A program made the position numbers and the translations under genes. Below are positions 10,921-19,644 of a stretch of 24,371 nucleotides of DNA, piece after piece. The DNA is from Silene noctiflora (lineage: Eukaryota; Streptophyta; Magnoliopsida; Caryophyllales; Caryophyllaceae), in contig VHZZ01000529.1 of NCBI GenBank assembly GCA_009801015.1, positions 154,914 to 179,284 on the forward strand. Reading direction: 5' to 3'. The notes beneath the pieces were generated by a model. That model searched no databases, was not told the origin of the DNA, and worked only from the letters and a program-made list of their open reading frames with translations. Position 1 is the stretch's first letter, and each line of letters starts with the position of its first letter.

Positions 10921-11737
10921 GTGCTCATTCACATACGGGTTTTACTTTTCTATTGACGAAAATGACCATTTTCCCCCTTTTATTTCAACTCCCAAATTTA
11001 CTATTGTCTTTCACTTCATCAAATCCTCTAAAATTACTCCCTCTAACTACCACCAATACAACCACCAACCAGGCAACCAACCACCACCACCGTACAACCA
11101 CCAACCTCTACTGCCCAAATCGGAGTCTGCACGTCCGGTCACTTTTCGACATTACCCGCCCGAGTCCTTCTCATGCACCACCACCCTCCCCCACCCCCGC
11201 ACTTCCGCTCTCTTGCCGGCTAGGTTCAGCCACCACCTGACCTAACAACGTCCTACTCCAACTGGACCAACCGTCCTCAGAACACCCGCACAACCACTGT
11301 TATGTGCGCAATGCTGTCCCACCATTGCCTTCCCACACGCCACAACCACCACTCCCCCTCACCCCCGATGATCACCACATGCCGGATCTGCTACTTCAGA
11401 ACTCTGGTCCCCTCTCTTGCCCCTACTTGCTGCACCCATCCTAACCACCCCAACCACCAGTGAGACCCTAATTAAAAAATTAGGGTAATTGAATTTGTAA
11501 TTAATTCATTTTGGTACAATCATTTGATGTATTGTTGACAAAATTACAATCATTACTTGTTTAATGTATGAATTAAGCGAATAATTGATGAATTTGATAT
11601 GATTTTGATTAACTTGTTAAAGGAATTGAAAAATAAAAGAGAAGATGTAATTCTTTTTCTTGTTTTCTAAAAGGGTATGCATGAAAAACTAATGAAAAAA
11701 AGTTTATAAAAAGTAAAAGATGTTCATAAATGAGCAA
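10921..11737. mobile_element. Candidate MULE / Pack-MULE-like element
   Basis: The left end GTGCTCATTCACATACGGGT, followed by TTTACTTTT, and the complement of the right end (TTGCTCATTTATGAACATC, then TTTTACTTTTT) are similar over about 30 bases, with weaker inverted similarity beyond. I could not find a convincing 9-bp duplication. The interior (about 11020-11460) is unusually CCA- and CCG-rich compared with the surrounding AT-rich DNA, which could be captured gene sequence or simple low-complexity drift. The plus-strand ORF 10953-11240 (Thr/Pro/Ser-rich) has no recognisable domain. Confidence 0.4.
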
Positions 11738-11912
11738 CTACGTATTCTAATTGGCTCGAGCTATGTCCGATCCAAACCCGAAAATAATCATCGCCTCTAG
11801 AATCTGTCATATGAAGAACAACATTTTGACTTTCTTTCCCAAAATACCCTTACCTTCTACACCCTTCAATCTTCTTCCATTGTCTCTTTCTCTATCTCTT
11901 CCAGGTCTAACA

Positions 11913-12010
11913 ATGGCGGAAAGCGTAGTTCCAGTATGCTCTCAAGTTTCAACACATGCTTTTCATCTTCTCAATAAACTACTACTTATTCTCAACTCTG
12001 ATCCTCTCAT
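11913..12010 (+). pseudogene. Possible orphan first exon (MAESVVPVC...)
   Basis: ATG at 11913 in context ACAATGGCGG is followed by 33 sense codons reading MAESVVPVCSQV... to SDPLM, then a stop. A consensus-like splice donor overlaps the end (CTCAT|GTAACT at about 12010), so the coding part could continue after an intron. The peptide composition looks like real protein, and the 5' side is pyrimidine-rich as in plant leaders. I do not recognise the protein, and no following exon was found before the Stowaway at 12143. It might belong to the same former gene as the Mut7-C exons at 13820-14690, but nothing seen proves this. Confidence 0.35.
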
Positions 12011-12142
12011 GTAACTCTATTCACTTCTTTCTTCTATTGCTATAATTATTATTCCTTTTTTCACTATCATTTCGATTACTCTTTGCGATCACCTTTGTTT
12101 TCTGCTAATTTTGTGTTATATTTCCATGTCCATTCTCTTATA

Positions 12143-12345
12143 CTCCCTCCCTCCCGGTCATTTGTTGTCCTTTTCCATTTTTGGTGTCTAGTCATTTGTT
12201 GTCCTTTCTATTTTAGGATTACGTTTGATGAGTAATTTGATCTTTCACCTTCAATTTAGTTCACTTGTGTTATAATTGGCTCTCTCCTCTTTCCTTGGTC
12301 TTTGTGCCAAAATCAAAGGACAACAAATGACCGGGACGGAGGGAG
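12143..12345. mobile_element. Stowaway MITE
   Basis: A classic 203-bp element with inverted ends CTCCCTCC.TCCCGGTCATTT and TTGTTGTCCTTT, nearly perfect over 30 bases, flanked by TA (12141-12142 and 12346-12347). A second internal TAGTCATTTGTTGTCCTTT near 12188 repeats the end motif. Confidence 0.95.
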
Positions 12346-12796
12346 TATCAGTTAAATTCATAAAATTGCTATATTAGTTGAATGATTTAGGTCTTTCTAA
12401 TTTAGCTTCTCGCTAATTGTCAATTCTGAGCTTATAATTAGTTGAATTGATTGATTGCAGTTTGCTCCAAAATAATTGATCATTTTTGCATTTGCAAATC
12501 TAATTAGGAAATCACACTTTAGCATTCAATTGATAGATTTTTACGGAGTTGGTCGATTATTAGCATAATCTCTTGTTTTTACGCATCAGAAATTGGAGAT
12601 ATCACATTGAAACAGCAAAGTTGCAGTTTTTACACATTGTAAATGTCGGTCATTGGTTAGTATGGTGGGTAATTGAGTGACTGAACCTTATTACCAGCTA
12701 TCGCCTTTTTTCTAGTGTGGAGAAGACTGTAACCATGGATTGAAGGGAAATTATCAAGGATGAGTTTTATACACAAGGGTATTTTGGGGAAGAAAG

Positions 12797-12865
12797 GTTG
12801 GCATGGACCCATTTTCGATAAATACTTTCAAACCAACCCCATTTAAGCAAAAAGTTCATATAACT
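12797..12865 (-). repeat. Transposon fragment shared with the window's right end
   Basis: On the minus strand this reads CTTTTTGCTTAAATGGGG, then GGTTTGAAAGTATTTATCG, then AAATGGGTCCATG. The same succession occurs on the plus strand at about 24276-24364. The copy here lacks about 30 bases between the first two motifs. Confidence 0.7.
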
Positions 12866-13167
12866 TCCTCATTTCTTTTCATGGGAGATGGAAGTTGATG
12901 TTACGACTCATGAGACAATATGATCTGTGTGATTTATTCAAGTAACTCAAATTCGATAATTGTGGAGACCTATGCATGTTGAAACTAAAACATATTCAAA
13001 ACTCTGATGATCTATCGCCTATTTTGAATGGCTCTTAGGCTATAACACCATAGCTAGACATCTGCATGGGACTTTCCCTGGAAATTCATTGACATGCTTA
13101 TCAAAATTCCAACTTAAAGGCCTTGTCCAATTCATGCTGTTTAGCTGCTGTAATTTCACTTTCAGAG

Positions 13168-13212
13168 ATGTGTGTGTGTGTGTGTGTGTGTGTGTGTCAG
13201 TGTGTGTGTGTT
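13168..13212. repeat. (TG)n microsatellite
   Basis: A TG dinucleotide run of about 44 bases with a single CAG interruption near 13198. Its only ORF reading is a meaningless His-Thr tract on the minus strand. Confidence 0.95.
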
Positions 13213-13821
13213 CTCCTTTTCTCATTTAATGGCATTTTATTTTGAGTGAGGTCAAATCTATGTTTTTTTGACGCTTCACTTTCGTCGCTTGTCACTTGTC
13301 CCATTCCCAATACTCTGATTAATTAAAATGGTGCTTCACTTCGTTCTAGGCCAAAACATGAAACTTATATTCACAAAATAGCCTTGTACGACACAAATCA
13401 CATGCCTTCTCAGGCACTTGCTGTTGAACCAGAGTAACATAGGGTAAAAATTTTTAAAACTCACATGGACGTATGAAAAGCCTTTTCTTGAAATAGCCAT
13501 TACCTAGTGTTCAGTACACAGAAAGATGGTTTCGGGATGACACACAATGTAAATTCCGAAGAAAATTTAATCAAAGGGCCGTTGTCTCTACTTTTACTAT
13601 TCGCATAGTGTGGTCAATTTAATGCTTCTCAAATCTTATTTACTAAATTCATAGATTGTACTTGAAGCACATTCTTATAAAAATCAATTTGGTTAACGAT
13701 GTTAATATGTACCGACAACGCTACTAAAGTTGGTATAGCTATAGAGCGTCTTAGCTTCATGACGTCGGTGGCTTGTTGCTATTATGGAAACACACTGAGA
13801 TCACAGTGCTCTTTGTAGTTC

Positions 13822-14690
13822 ATCCAAAATTTTCAACTAAACATTTCGGAGGATCGACTTGTGTCAAGGTGCACAAAATGCTATGGCAGATTTATTCAAA
13901 AAGCCTTGACAACCGAAGAGGCTATTGAAGCTGGCAAAGGATTTCAGAAGATCCCTAATTGTCTAATCAATAAGAATCTAGAGTTGTGGAAGTGCATGGA
14001 CTGCAGTCAGTTGTTCTGGGAGGTACGATATTGCTGCATTTTATCCCTTGACCGTTTAGTAATTTCTTGTATATGAAGGTTTGGCCTGTATCTCTGGTCA
14101 GGCCTCACTTTTTCTTTATTACCTAGTCACTTATTATGTTTTCACCTAAATTGGCAGATATATAAAGATACCTCTTTATTTAAAAAATAAAATATAAATG
14201 ACAGAGATTTTAGCTTAAGAATGAGGAGGCAGGATGTAAATTTAGGGTAAGTCACATTCCCGCTGGGCGAATGTCCTAGTCCATGACTCCACGGCATTTG
14301 TGAGTGTTTATCTCTCTCCTACGTAGGTTGTATGCCATAATTCCTGTGGTGGATGAGTGTATATCACCTGTGGAGTTATACTCTGCCTAAATTTAAAGTA
14401 ACATTTTCTTGTATAAAGTACAAAATTTACTGCTGACTCTTGAGAAAACTCTGATCATACATGCCATTGTAGATGCGTTCCCTAGAAATAACCGTAAGAA
14501 AAGATAGTTTTATCACGAGTTCTCACAAGTTTCATGGTGATGCTGAGTGCCTGAGACGCTATTATCTTAAGTTTTTAGGTTTGGGCGCTTTGTTATTGAC
14601 TTCTAAATTCTATTCCTTTCAGCGAACTCAGTAGCATAACGCGGTCCAGAAGTTCGTGAACATCTGTAATCTGAGTGAATCATTCCCGTC
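13822..14690 (+). pseudogene. Mut7-C domain exonuclease gene remnant (C-terminal exons)
   Basis: Two exon-like blocks encode the end of a Mut7-C domain, the C-terminal part of plant 3'-5' exonuclease (mut-7-like) proteins. Block 1 (about 13828-14022) reads NFQLNISEDRLVSRC, then CYGRFIQKALTTEEA, KGFQKIPNCL and LWKCMDCSQLFWE; the four cysteines of two CxxC pairs (CTKC and CMDC) are present. It ends at a splice donor (GAG|GTACGA). Block 2 (about 14623-14690) follows TTTCAG and reads RTQ-stop-HNAVQKF, then VNICNLSE, where the family has GTQYHNAVQKF; thus Gly is Arg and Tyr is a TAG stop. The N-terminal DEDD exonuclease domain and the start of Mut7-C are not visible upstream, and a TAG precedes block 1 at 13816. 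This is a truncated, dead gene copy; naming rests on family motifs recalled, not on a search. Confidence 0.72.
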
Positions 14691-15249
14691 AAAACTGGTA
14701 AAAACTCTAAAACAGTTCAATTGTGTAATTTAGAATAAAAGTGAGTATTTTTTTCATCCATTCATCTAGAATGTCTTCTATGTTTGTGTGTGCACTACTA
14801 TAGTCTATAGAAGAGATAAACCTGAGTCTTATATGAGACTTGTGTATTTCTCATTTGAGTTTATGGTTAATGGGTTGGTCTTACGTGTAAAACCGTGTCT
14901 TATATCAAGTTTTCTTCAGCCGGGTACCAATAGCCTAGGATAATATGCATTTATGTCAAAATTCTAGCATTTAGTTGCACTCAAATTTGTTTTTCTCCAC
15001 ATCAAAACATTTACTTAGATAGCATCTTAAACATGAAAATCGTTAATTCGTGGGAGTTTATCTAATTGTCTGTTAAGAACGATGATATTTTGCTTTAATG
15101 TTTTGAGTCTAACGACAAATACTGATACCGATGTTACTAATTTTCTGTGCGCATTTCTGCTTTCTTTTTCTCATTATGCTCATCTATTAACTTCAACAGG
15201 ACTTTACATGTTTCTCCATAATGATCTCAAAAGTCCAAAGTGAATAGTT
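14691..15249. other. Intergenic DNA, nothing recognised
   Basis: AT-rich sequence without ORFs that look like protein. GTGTAAAACCGTGTCTTA near 14886 resembles a phrase at 454, suggesting shared old repeat sequence. Confidence 0.4.
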
Positions 15250-15251
15250 AC

Positions 15252-15545
15252 GGGCTTGCTTGGATTGAGGATAAAAGGGGAGTTGAATTGGGGAGTATAT
15301 AGTACTTTTTTCTACGTTTGGATAGAGAGCAACTATTTACCCCCGAAATCTATTACTCTTATAGAAGGAAAATACATTACCCACTACCCTCCTAGGTAAT
15401 GAATGATTAATGGGGTAAAAGATCACCTAAACTATCATTACCCTTAAATGCCAAACCGATTATCAAGGAACCCAATACCCTAGCTATTAACTTCTCCTGT
15501 AATTATCTTCCAATTAAAATTTATCCTCTAATTAATCCATGGATT
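15252..15545. repeat. Probable decayed MITE
   Basis: The left edge GCTTGGATTGAGGATAAAAGG and the complement of the right part (ATGGATTAATTAGAGGATAAA, about 15521-15543) are loosely similar in inverted orientation. The style resembles hAT or PIF MITEs, but no target duplication is clear. The interior is AT-rich and non-coding. Confidence 0.35.
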
Positions 15546-15689
15546 CCAGGAAAGCCGTATATTGGAAATTAACAATCCGAAGGACAAACGTGAATACACC
15601 AACTTAAATTAGCTGACGAATGATTTTACTTATTGTTAGAATAATCATTTGATCAGGGATGAACATCTGATTAGTTGTGAGATCACAAA

Positions 15690-15990
15690 CACACAAGGAT
15701 TATCTTTATCTCCAGACTCAAAATGAGTCTTAGGATCTGATATTTTGTTTGTAAGACTCAGTTTTCGAGACTCTCATATTTTTTCACTTTTTCCCTTGAG
15801 AATTGTAATATGTGGAATCCACTTTTTCACTTTCATGTCGCTATTCACTGGTCTCAAGTTGAGTTTTCGATTTCCCAAACTCAACTTAAGACTTTGCTAC
15901 AATCAAAGTACTTTATCCGAGGACTTTGCTACAATCCAACATAAGTCTTGAGCTAAGATCCAAAGTGGGTATAAGATAAGATTGTCTAAT
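15690..15990. mobile_element. Degenerate copy of the AGTCTT-rich MITE
   Basis: The segment shares internal phrases with the intact element at 22523-22904: CAGACTC near the left end, GTCTCAAGTTGAGT, and CAACTTAAGACTTTG. Its ends (GGATTATCTTTATC and the complement of GATAAGATTGT) are weak inverted repeats like the intact element's GGGTAAGATTAT. The plus-strand ORF 15745-15951 is an incidental translation of this repeat. Confidence 0.6.
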
Positions 15991-16231
15991 GACAATTATT
16001 TAGCGTTATCTTAAGAAGTAGTTAGTGAACAAGCATTTGTTGAGGTGGTTGTATGATCTTCCTCTTTCATATTAATCAAAGACTTAACAAACATGTGGAG
16101 CACATAGTGGAAATTTCCTAGTAGTTTTGCTCCATTTCTTTAATGCTCCTCGTACAAAAATTTCAAAGAATGAGTAAGCATTACATTATTAAAATAACTT
16201 TGGAAACTTACCTCTCAGTTTCCATGCCATT

Positions 16232-16343
16232 CTCTTAGCACAATTACATGTCTATAAGACTATAACCTTTGGCTCTCTTGACATCCACAACTACACAGTA
16301 CACTATACACCATCAGAAAGAAGGAAAAGAGTAGGAGAGCAAA
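16232..16343 (+). promoter_or_regulatory. 5' flank / leader of the NLR, conserved with the paralog
   Basis: CTCTTAGCACAATTACATGTC (about 16231-16252), TATAAGA (16253), and TTTGGCTCT (16268) precede the ATG by 75-110 bases. The minus-strand paralog has CTCTTAGCGCAATTACAT, then CGATAATCTTTGGCTGT, at a similar distance (21060-21106). The conserved block marks the extent of the duplication and may hold a shared core promoter; TATAAGA is a plausible TATA box. Function is inferred. Confidence 0.5.
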
Positions 16344-16731
16344 ATGGCTGAAACAATTCTGGCCGAGTTATTAAAAACTGTTGCATAGAAATTGGGTTCC
16401 CAAGCCTTCAACAAAATAGTGTCTGCAAATGATATTGACAGCCAAATAAAAGAGCTTCAGGATATGAAAAATACGCTTGAAGCTACACTTCTTGACGCAG
16501 ATTCAGTGAAGGCGTTCAGCCATTCACAACGAGATGTGCTCGATAAGCTTGAAAATGGACTGGCCAAAATCATTCACTTCCAAGATACAAAAGCCGCAAG
16601 AGCAAAGCAGCAAGAACTCTTGAAAGGAAGTAAGTTCACAAAACAGGTCCGCACTCTTTTCTTCTTCAAACCAACTTATCACCCCCTATAGGGATGCTAG
16701 GAAAATTAAGGCTATTACAGGGGAATTAAGT

Positions 16732-19644
16732 GTGGCTGCGAAAAACTATTCGCAGTTTGGAACCATAATTGGCTCGTCGTCTGCAAGCCAAAAGCAGATG
16801 TTGGCCTATGAATATGGGTCTCACATGTGTACTGACTTGGTCATTGGAAGAGATGGAGACCGGGATAACATAGTACGCTTGCTTTTAGAACCCGCCACCA
16901 GTTCTCAAATGCTCCCTGTTGCTTCTATTGTTGGGATGGGTGGAATAGGGAAGACTACACTCGCTCAATATGTGTGCAGTGATGTAAGGGTCCAGAGTTG
17001 TTTTGATGTGCAACTTTGGGTTTCCACAACCCAGGATTTTAATGTCAAGGATGTGTTAGAGAAGATACTGGCATCTACCACTGATGAAAAACATCTAGAG
17101 TGCGAGATGGATCAGCTCCAGCATCGTTTATTTGGAGCGATTGCAGGAAAGAAATTCCTACTTGTTTTAGATGGTGTATGGGATCATGACAGCTTGAGAG
17201 CAAAATGGTTGGAGTTAAGATCATTGCTTGGGATCGGGGCTCATGGTAGTAAAGCTCTACTTACAACACGTAATGATACAGTAGCTAGAAAGATAGGCAG
17301 TGAAGACCCGTACGTGCTTTGTGATTTGCAAGAAGAGGAATGCTGGCTTCTTTTTCACCACATCGCTTATACACAATGGCATGAGCCAGGAGTGGAGGCA
17401 ATCGGGAAGAAGATTGCAAAAATGTGTCCCAAAGTGCCTCTCGTCATAAGGGTAATTGGAAGCCTGTTAGCTGGGAAACTTACAGTCCAAGAATGGGATG
17501 CCTTTAGGAATGACCAGCTCACAAACTTTGTCTCATATGGCCGTGATGTCATGGGCACACTCAAACTCAGCTACGATGAATTGGGTAGAGAGCTAAAATT
17601 ATGCGTTGCATTCTGCTCTTTATTCCCAAAAGGATTCTATTATTATAAAACTGATCTTATTCGTCTTTGGATTGCCATGGGATACGTTAAGCCAGAGTAT
17701 GCAAATCAAAGCCTAGAGGAAGTGGCAAAAGGGTATGTGTTGTGCTTGACGAAACGAGGATTTTTCCAACGCAAAGTGTTTAAACACAATCTATCGGATA
17801 TTTTTTATATGCATGGCTTGATGCATGATCTAGTGCTCTCAATAGCTGGGTTTAAGTATAAACTAGCAGATTCAAACACAGATGAGTTTGACGAAAGAGT
17901 TTGTCATGTCTCATACTTGCCAATGCCAAACTCATCTAGGGAACCTTGGAAAGTTCCGTCTTCACTACTCAGGATCAAGCAATTGCAGTCATTCCTTCTA
18001 CCTCTTCCAGCCCCAGGTGTAATTTTCGGTGAGCATTTGGGAATGACCCTAAAGCATGATGTATTTGTATCCAGGTGTCAATCTTTGAGGTCTCTGCGGA
18101 TACATGGGCTAGGGATAAATAAAGTGTCAAAATCTCTAGGCAAACTGATCCAATTAAGGTATCTTGACCTGTCAAATAATCCAATTTATAAACTCCCCAG
18201 CACAATCACACAGCTCGTGAATCTTTATTTGCTTAATCTTTCTTACTGCAAGAATCTTGAGGAGTTGCCCAAGGACATAAACAAGCTAGTGATGTTGAGA
18301 CACCTTATCCTAGATGGTTGTGCCAACTTAAGACATATGCCCAAGGAGTTGGGGAGTCTGACAAAACTCGAAACTCTCGACTCTTTAGTTGTTAACAATT
18401 CTCTCAGTGGATCTACAGGTGATTATGTTTTTGGCTTAGCAGACCTCAATCAGCTCGATAATCTAAAGGGTTTCTTAAGACTGTTGATCATCAGTCAATC
18501 AAAGGACATGGTGCTGGATGCAAAGGCAGCAAAAATGGAGAGTAAAGAGGACTTGACACATCTTCATTTAAAATTTAGAGATAGCACAAGCCGAGATGAG
18601 ATTATGCTTGATTACCTCCGACCGAATGCCAATCTAGGATGTTTAGGTATTATGAATTATGTGGGGGAGAGGTTACCAAGATGGATGGGGGAGCAGCTCC
18701 ATTGTTTGCTCCCAAATCTGGTCGAGATTCGCATATATAATTGTAAAGCCGGCAAATATCTTTGCTCGTTTGGGAGACTCCGCCATCTTCAATCTCTAGA
18801 GTTGGTTGGCTTAGATGATGTGGAGTACATAGAGAGCAATGGTGATAGTGATACTACTATGGCCCCTGTGAATGAGCTCTCTTCTACCCCATTCCCGTCC
18901 CTTGCATGCCTCATCCTTTCTAATTTGCCGAAATTGAAGGGGTGGTGTAATGCTCCAGATTCTAGACAGGCTACCCAGAATGAGATTCAGCATCAATTAC
19001 TCAATTGCATGCCTGCATTTCCCAGATTGAAATTACTAAAAGTGGACATGGCCATCCTGTTTTCAATGGCAAGAATGTTGTTACCTGGCATGGCGTCTGT
19101 AGATAGGCTTACTATTATAGGAAAACTCGGAGAATCCATATCTACAGAAGAAACAACAGTGCCTTCTGTTAGGCAGCGGCCACCTGTAGTCCTCTTCAAC
19201 AGCTACCTTCCCAATGTTAGGACGCTGGAGTTTCATCATGAGTATCATATCAAAGATCTTCCTGAGGAATTTCGAGATATGACGTCTTTAACATTTTTAG
19301 ATGTTAGCATTTGTACAGATTTGGAGGCCATACCAGAGTGGATTGACAGCCTCACCTCCCTTCAATACCTTCAAATAAGCAGATGCCCAAAGTTAACATC
19401 ATTGCCGCATGCAATAAGCAATCTCCCTAACTTGAAGTCACTAGGACTTCATAAATGCTCCAGGCAACTTGAAGATAGATGCTCTAAGCCAACAGGTGAA
19501 GACTGGCCTAAAATTCAGCATATCCCCGGTATCTTCATCACACCCGCTCACGACATTGGTTCGCAATTTCTTGTTACTTTAGATGAAATGTTTGATGCTG
19601 TCGATATGGCTCGTTCAATGCCTACTTCCTATAGAGGGAAATGA
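16732..19644 (+). CDS. NB-ARC-LRR open frame (970 codons) of the broken CNL
   Basis: This is the long uninterrupted part of the gene. The first in-frame ATG is at 16798 (residue 23, MLAYEYGS), upstream of the whole NB-ARC, so translation from it would yield a complete NB-ARC and LRR of about 948 residues. The first LRRs are regular (LRSLRIHGLGINKVSKSLG, QLRYLDLSNNPIYKLPSTI, LRHLILDGCANLRHMPKEL). The C-terminal segment GEDWPKIQHIP resembles that of R1/RGA-type CNLs. Absence of stops over 2.9 kb argues either for recent inactivation of the N-terminus or for continued selection on the NL part. Confidence 0.85.
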   Translation: MAAKNYSQFGTIIGSSSASQKQMLAYEYGSHMCTDLVIGRDGDRDNIVRLLLEPATSSQMLPVASIVGMGGIGKTTLAQYVCSDVRVQSCFDVQLWVSTTQDFNVKDVLEKILASTTDEKHLECEMDQLQHRLFGAIAGKKFLLVLDGVWDHDSLRAKWLELRSLLGIGAHGSKALLTTRNDTVARKIGSEDPYVLCDLQEEECWLLFHHIAYTQWHEPGVEAIGKKIAKMCPKVPLVIRVIGSLLAGKLTVQEWDAFRNDQLTNFVSYGRDVMGTLKLSYDELGRELKLCVAFCSLFPKGFYYYKTDLIRLWIAMGYVKPEYANQSLEEVAKGYVLCLTKRGFFQRKVFKHNLSDIFYMHGLMHDLVLSIAGFKYKLADSNTDEFDERVCHVSYLPMPNSSREPWKVPSSLLRIKQLQSFLLPLPAPGVIFGEHLGMTLKHDVFVSRCQSLRSLRIHGLGINKVSKSLGKLIQLRYLDLSNNPIYKLPSTITQLVNLYLLNLSYCKNLEELPKDINKLVMLRHLILDGCANLRHMPKELGSLTKLETLDSLVVNNSLSGSTGDYVFGLADLNQLDNLKGFLRLLIISQSKDMVLDAKAAKMESKEDLTHLHLKFRDSTSRDEIMLDYLRPNANLGCLGIMNYVGERLPRWMGEQLHCLLPNLVEIRIYNCKAGKYLCSFGRLRHLQSLELVGLDDVEYIESNGDSDTTMAPVNELSSTPFPSLACLILSNLPKLKGWCNAPDSRQATQNEIQHQLLNCMPAFPRLKLLKVDMAILFSMARMLLPGMASVDRLTIIGKLGESISTEETTVPSVRQRPPVVLFNSYLPNVRTLEFHHEYHIKDLPEEFRDMTSLTFLDVSICTDLEAIPEWIDSLTSLQYLQISRCPKLTSLPHAISNLPNLKSLGLHKCSRQLEDRCSKPTGEDWPKIQHIPGIFITPAHDIGSQFLVTLDEMFDAVDMARSMPTSYRGK
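16933..16954 (+). promoter_or_regulatory. Candidate miR482/2118 target site in the P-loop codons
   Basis: The 22 bases encoding GMGGIGKT run as GGGATGGG, TGGAATAG, GGAAGA. The miR482/2118 superfamily targets exactly this stretch of NLR mRNAs and triggers phased siRNAs. Complementarity to a particular microRNA of this species cannot be scored from the window. Confidence 0.45.

Larger units (their letters stand above)
12348..13820. other. Non-coding stretch; TE fragment and TG microsatellite
   Basis: I find no ORF with a recognisable domain here. The 12797-12865 part matches, inverted, the last 100 bases of the window. A (TG)n run lies at 13168-13212. A short open stretch at about 13380-13437 (IALYDTNHMPSQALAVEPE then stop) has protein-like composition and could be an exon remnant of the nearby Mut7-C pseudogene, but I cannot confirm it. 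Confidence 0.4.
16344..19644 (+). pseudogene. CC-NBS-LRR disease-resistance gene with broken coiled-coil region
   Basis: CNL proteins are intracellular immune receptors: the NB-ARC switch binds nucleotide, the LRRs sense effectors, and the coiled-coil signals. ATG at 16344 opens MAETILAELLKTVA, then TAG (16386-16388) ends the frame at codon 15. The same frame continues as coiled-coil to about 16650. A 2-bp deletion relative to the paralog near 16654 shifts frame, and the rest is open for 2.9 kb to 19644. Counting residues from 16732: P-loop GMGGIGKTT (68-76), RNBS-A LWVST (95-99), kinase-2 LLVLDGVW (143-150), RNBS-B GSKALLTTR (172-180), GLPL-like KVPLVIRVIG (234-243), RNBS-D CVAFCSLFPKGF (291-302), MHD (364-366), then LRRs from about 440 to 930. 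The second kinase-2 Asp is Gly. A protein starting at Met 16798 would lack the CC. No intron is needed. Pseudogene or CC-less NL allele. Confidence 0.92.

Noticed and set aside
10953..11240. Thr/Pro/Ser-rich plus-strand ORF
   Set aside because: Translation of CCA-rich low-complexity DNA without recognisable features.
11822..12797. CTTTCTTTCCCAAAATACCC at 11829 and its near-inverse at 12780 as ends of one 1-kb element
   Set aside because: Similarity is limited to about 22 bases of a word common in plant repeats, and no target duplication is visible.
13040..13225. His-Thr repeat protein on the minus strand
   Set aside because: It is a reading of the TG microsatellite.
16647..16690. A CAG|GT ... 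TATAG|G pair that could be an intron removing the CNL frameshift
   Set aside because: The interval is only about 44 bases, too short for a plant intron, and the paralog is colinear without an intron there.
18811..19199. Minus-strand ORFs opposite the LRR region
   Set aside because: Shadows of the long NLR frame; no independent features.
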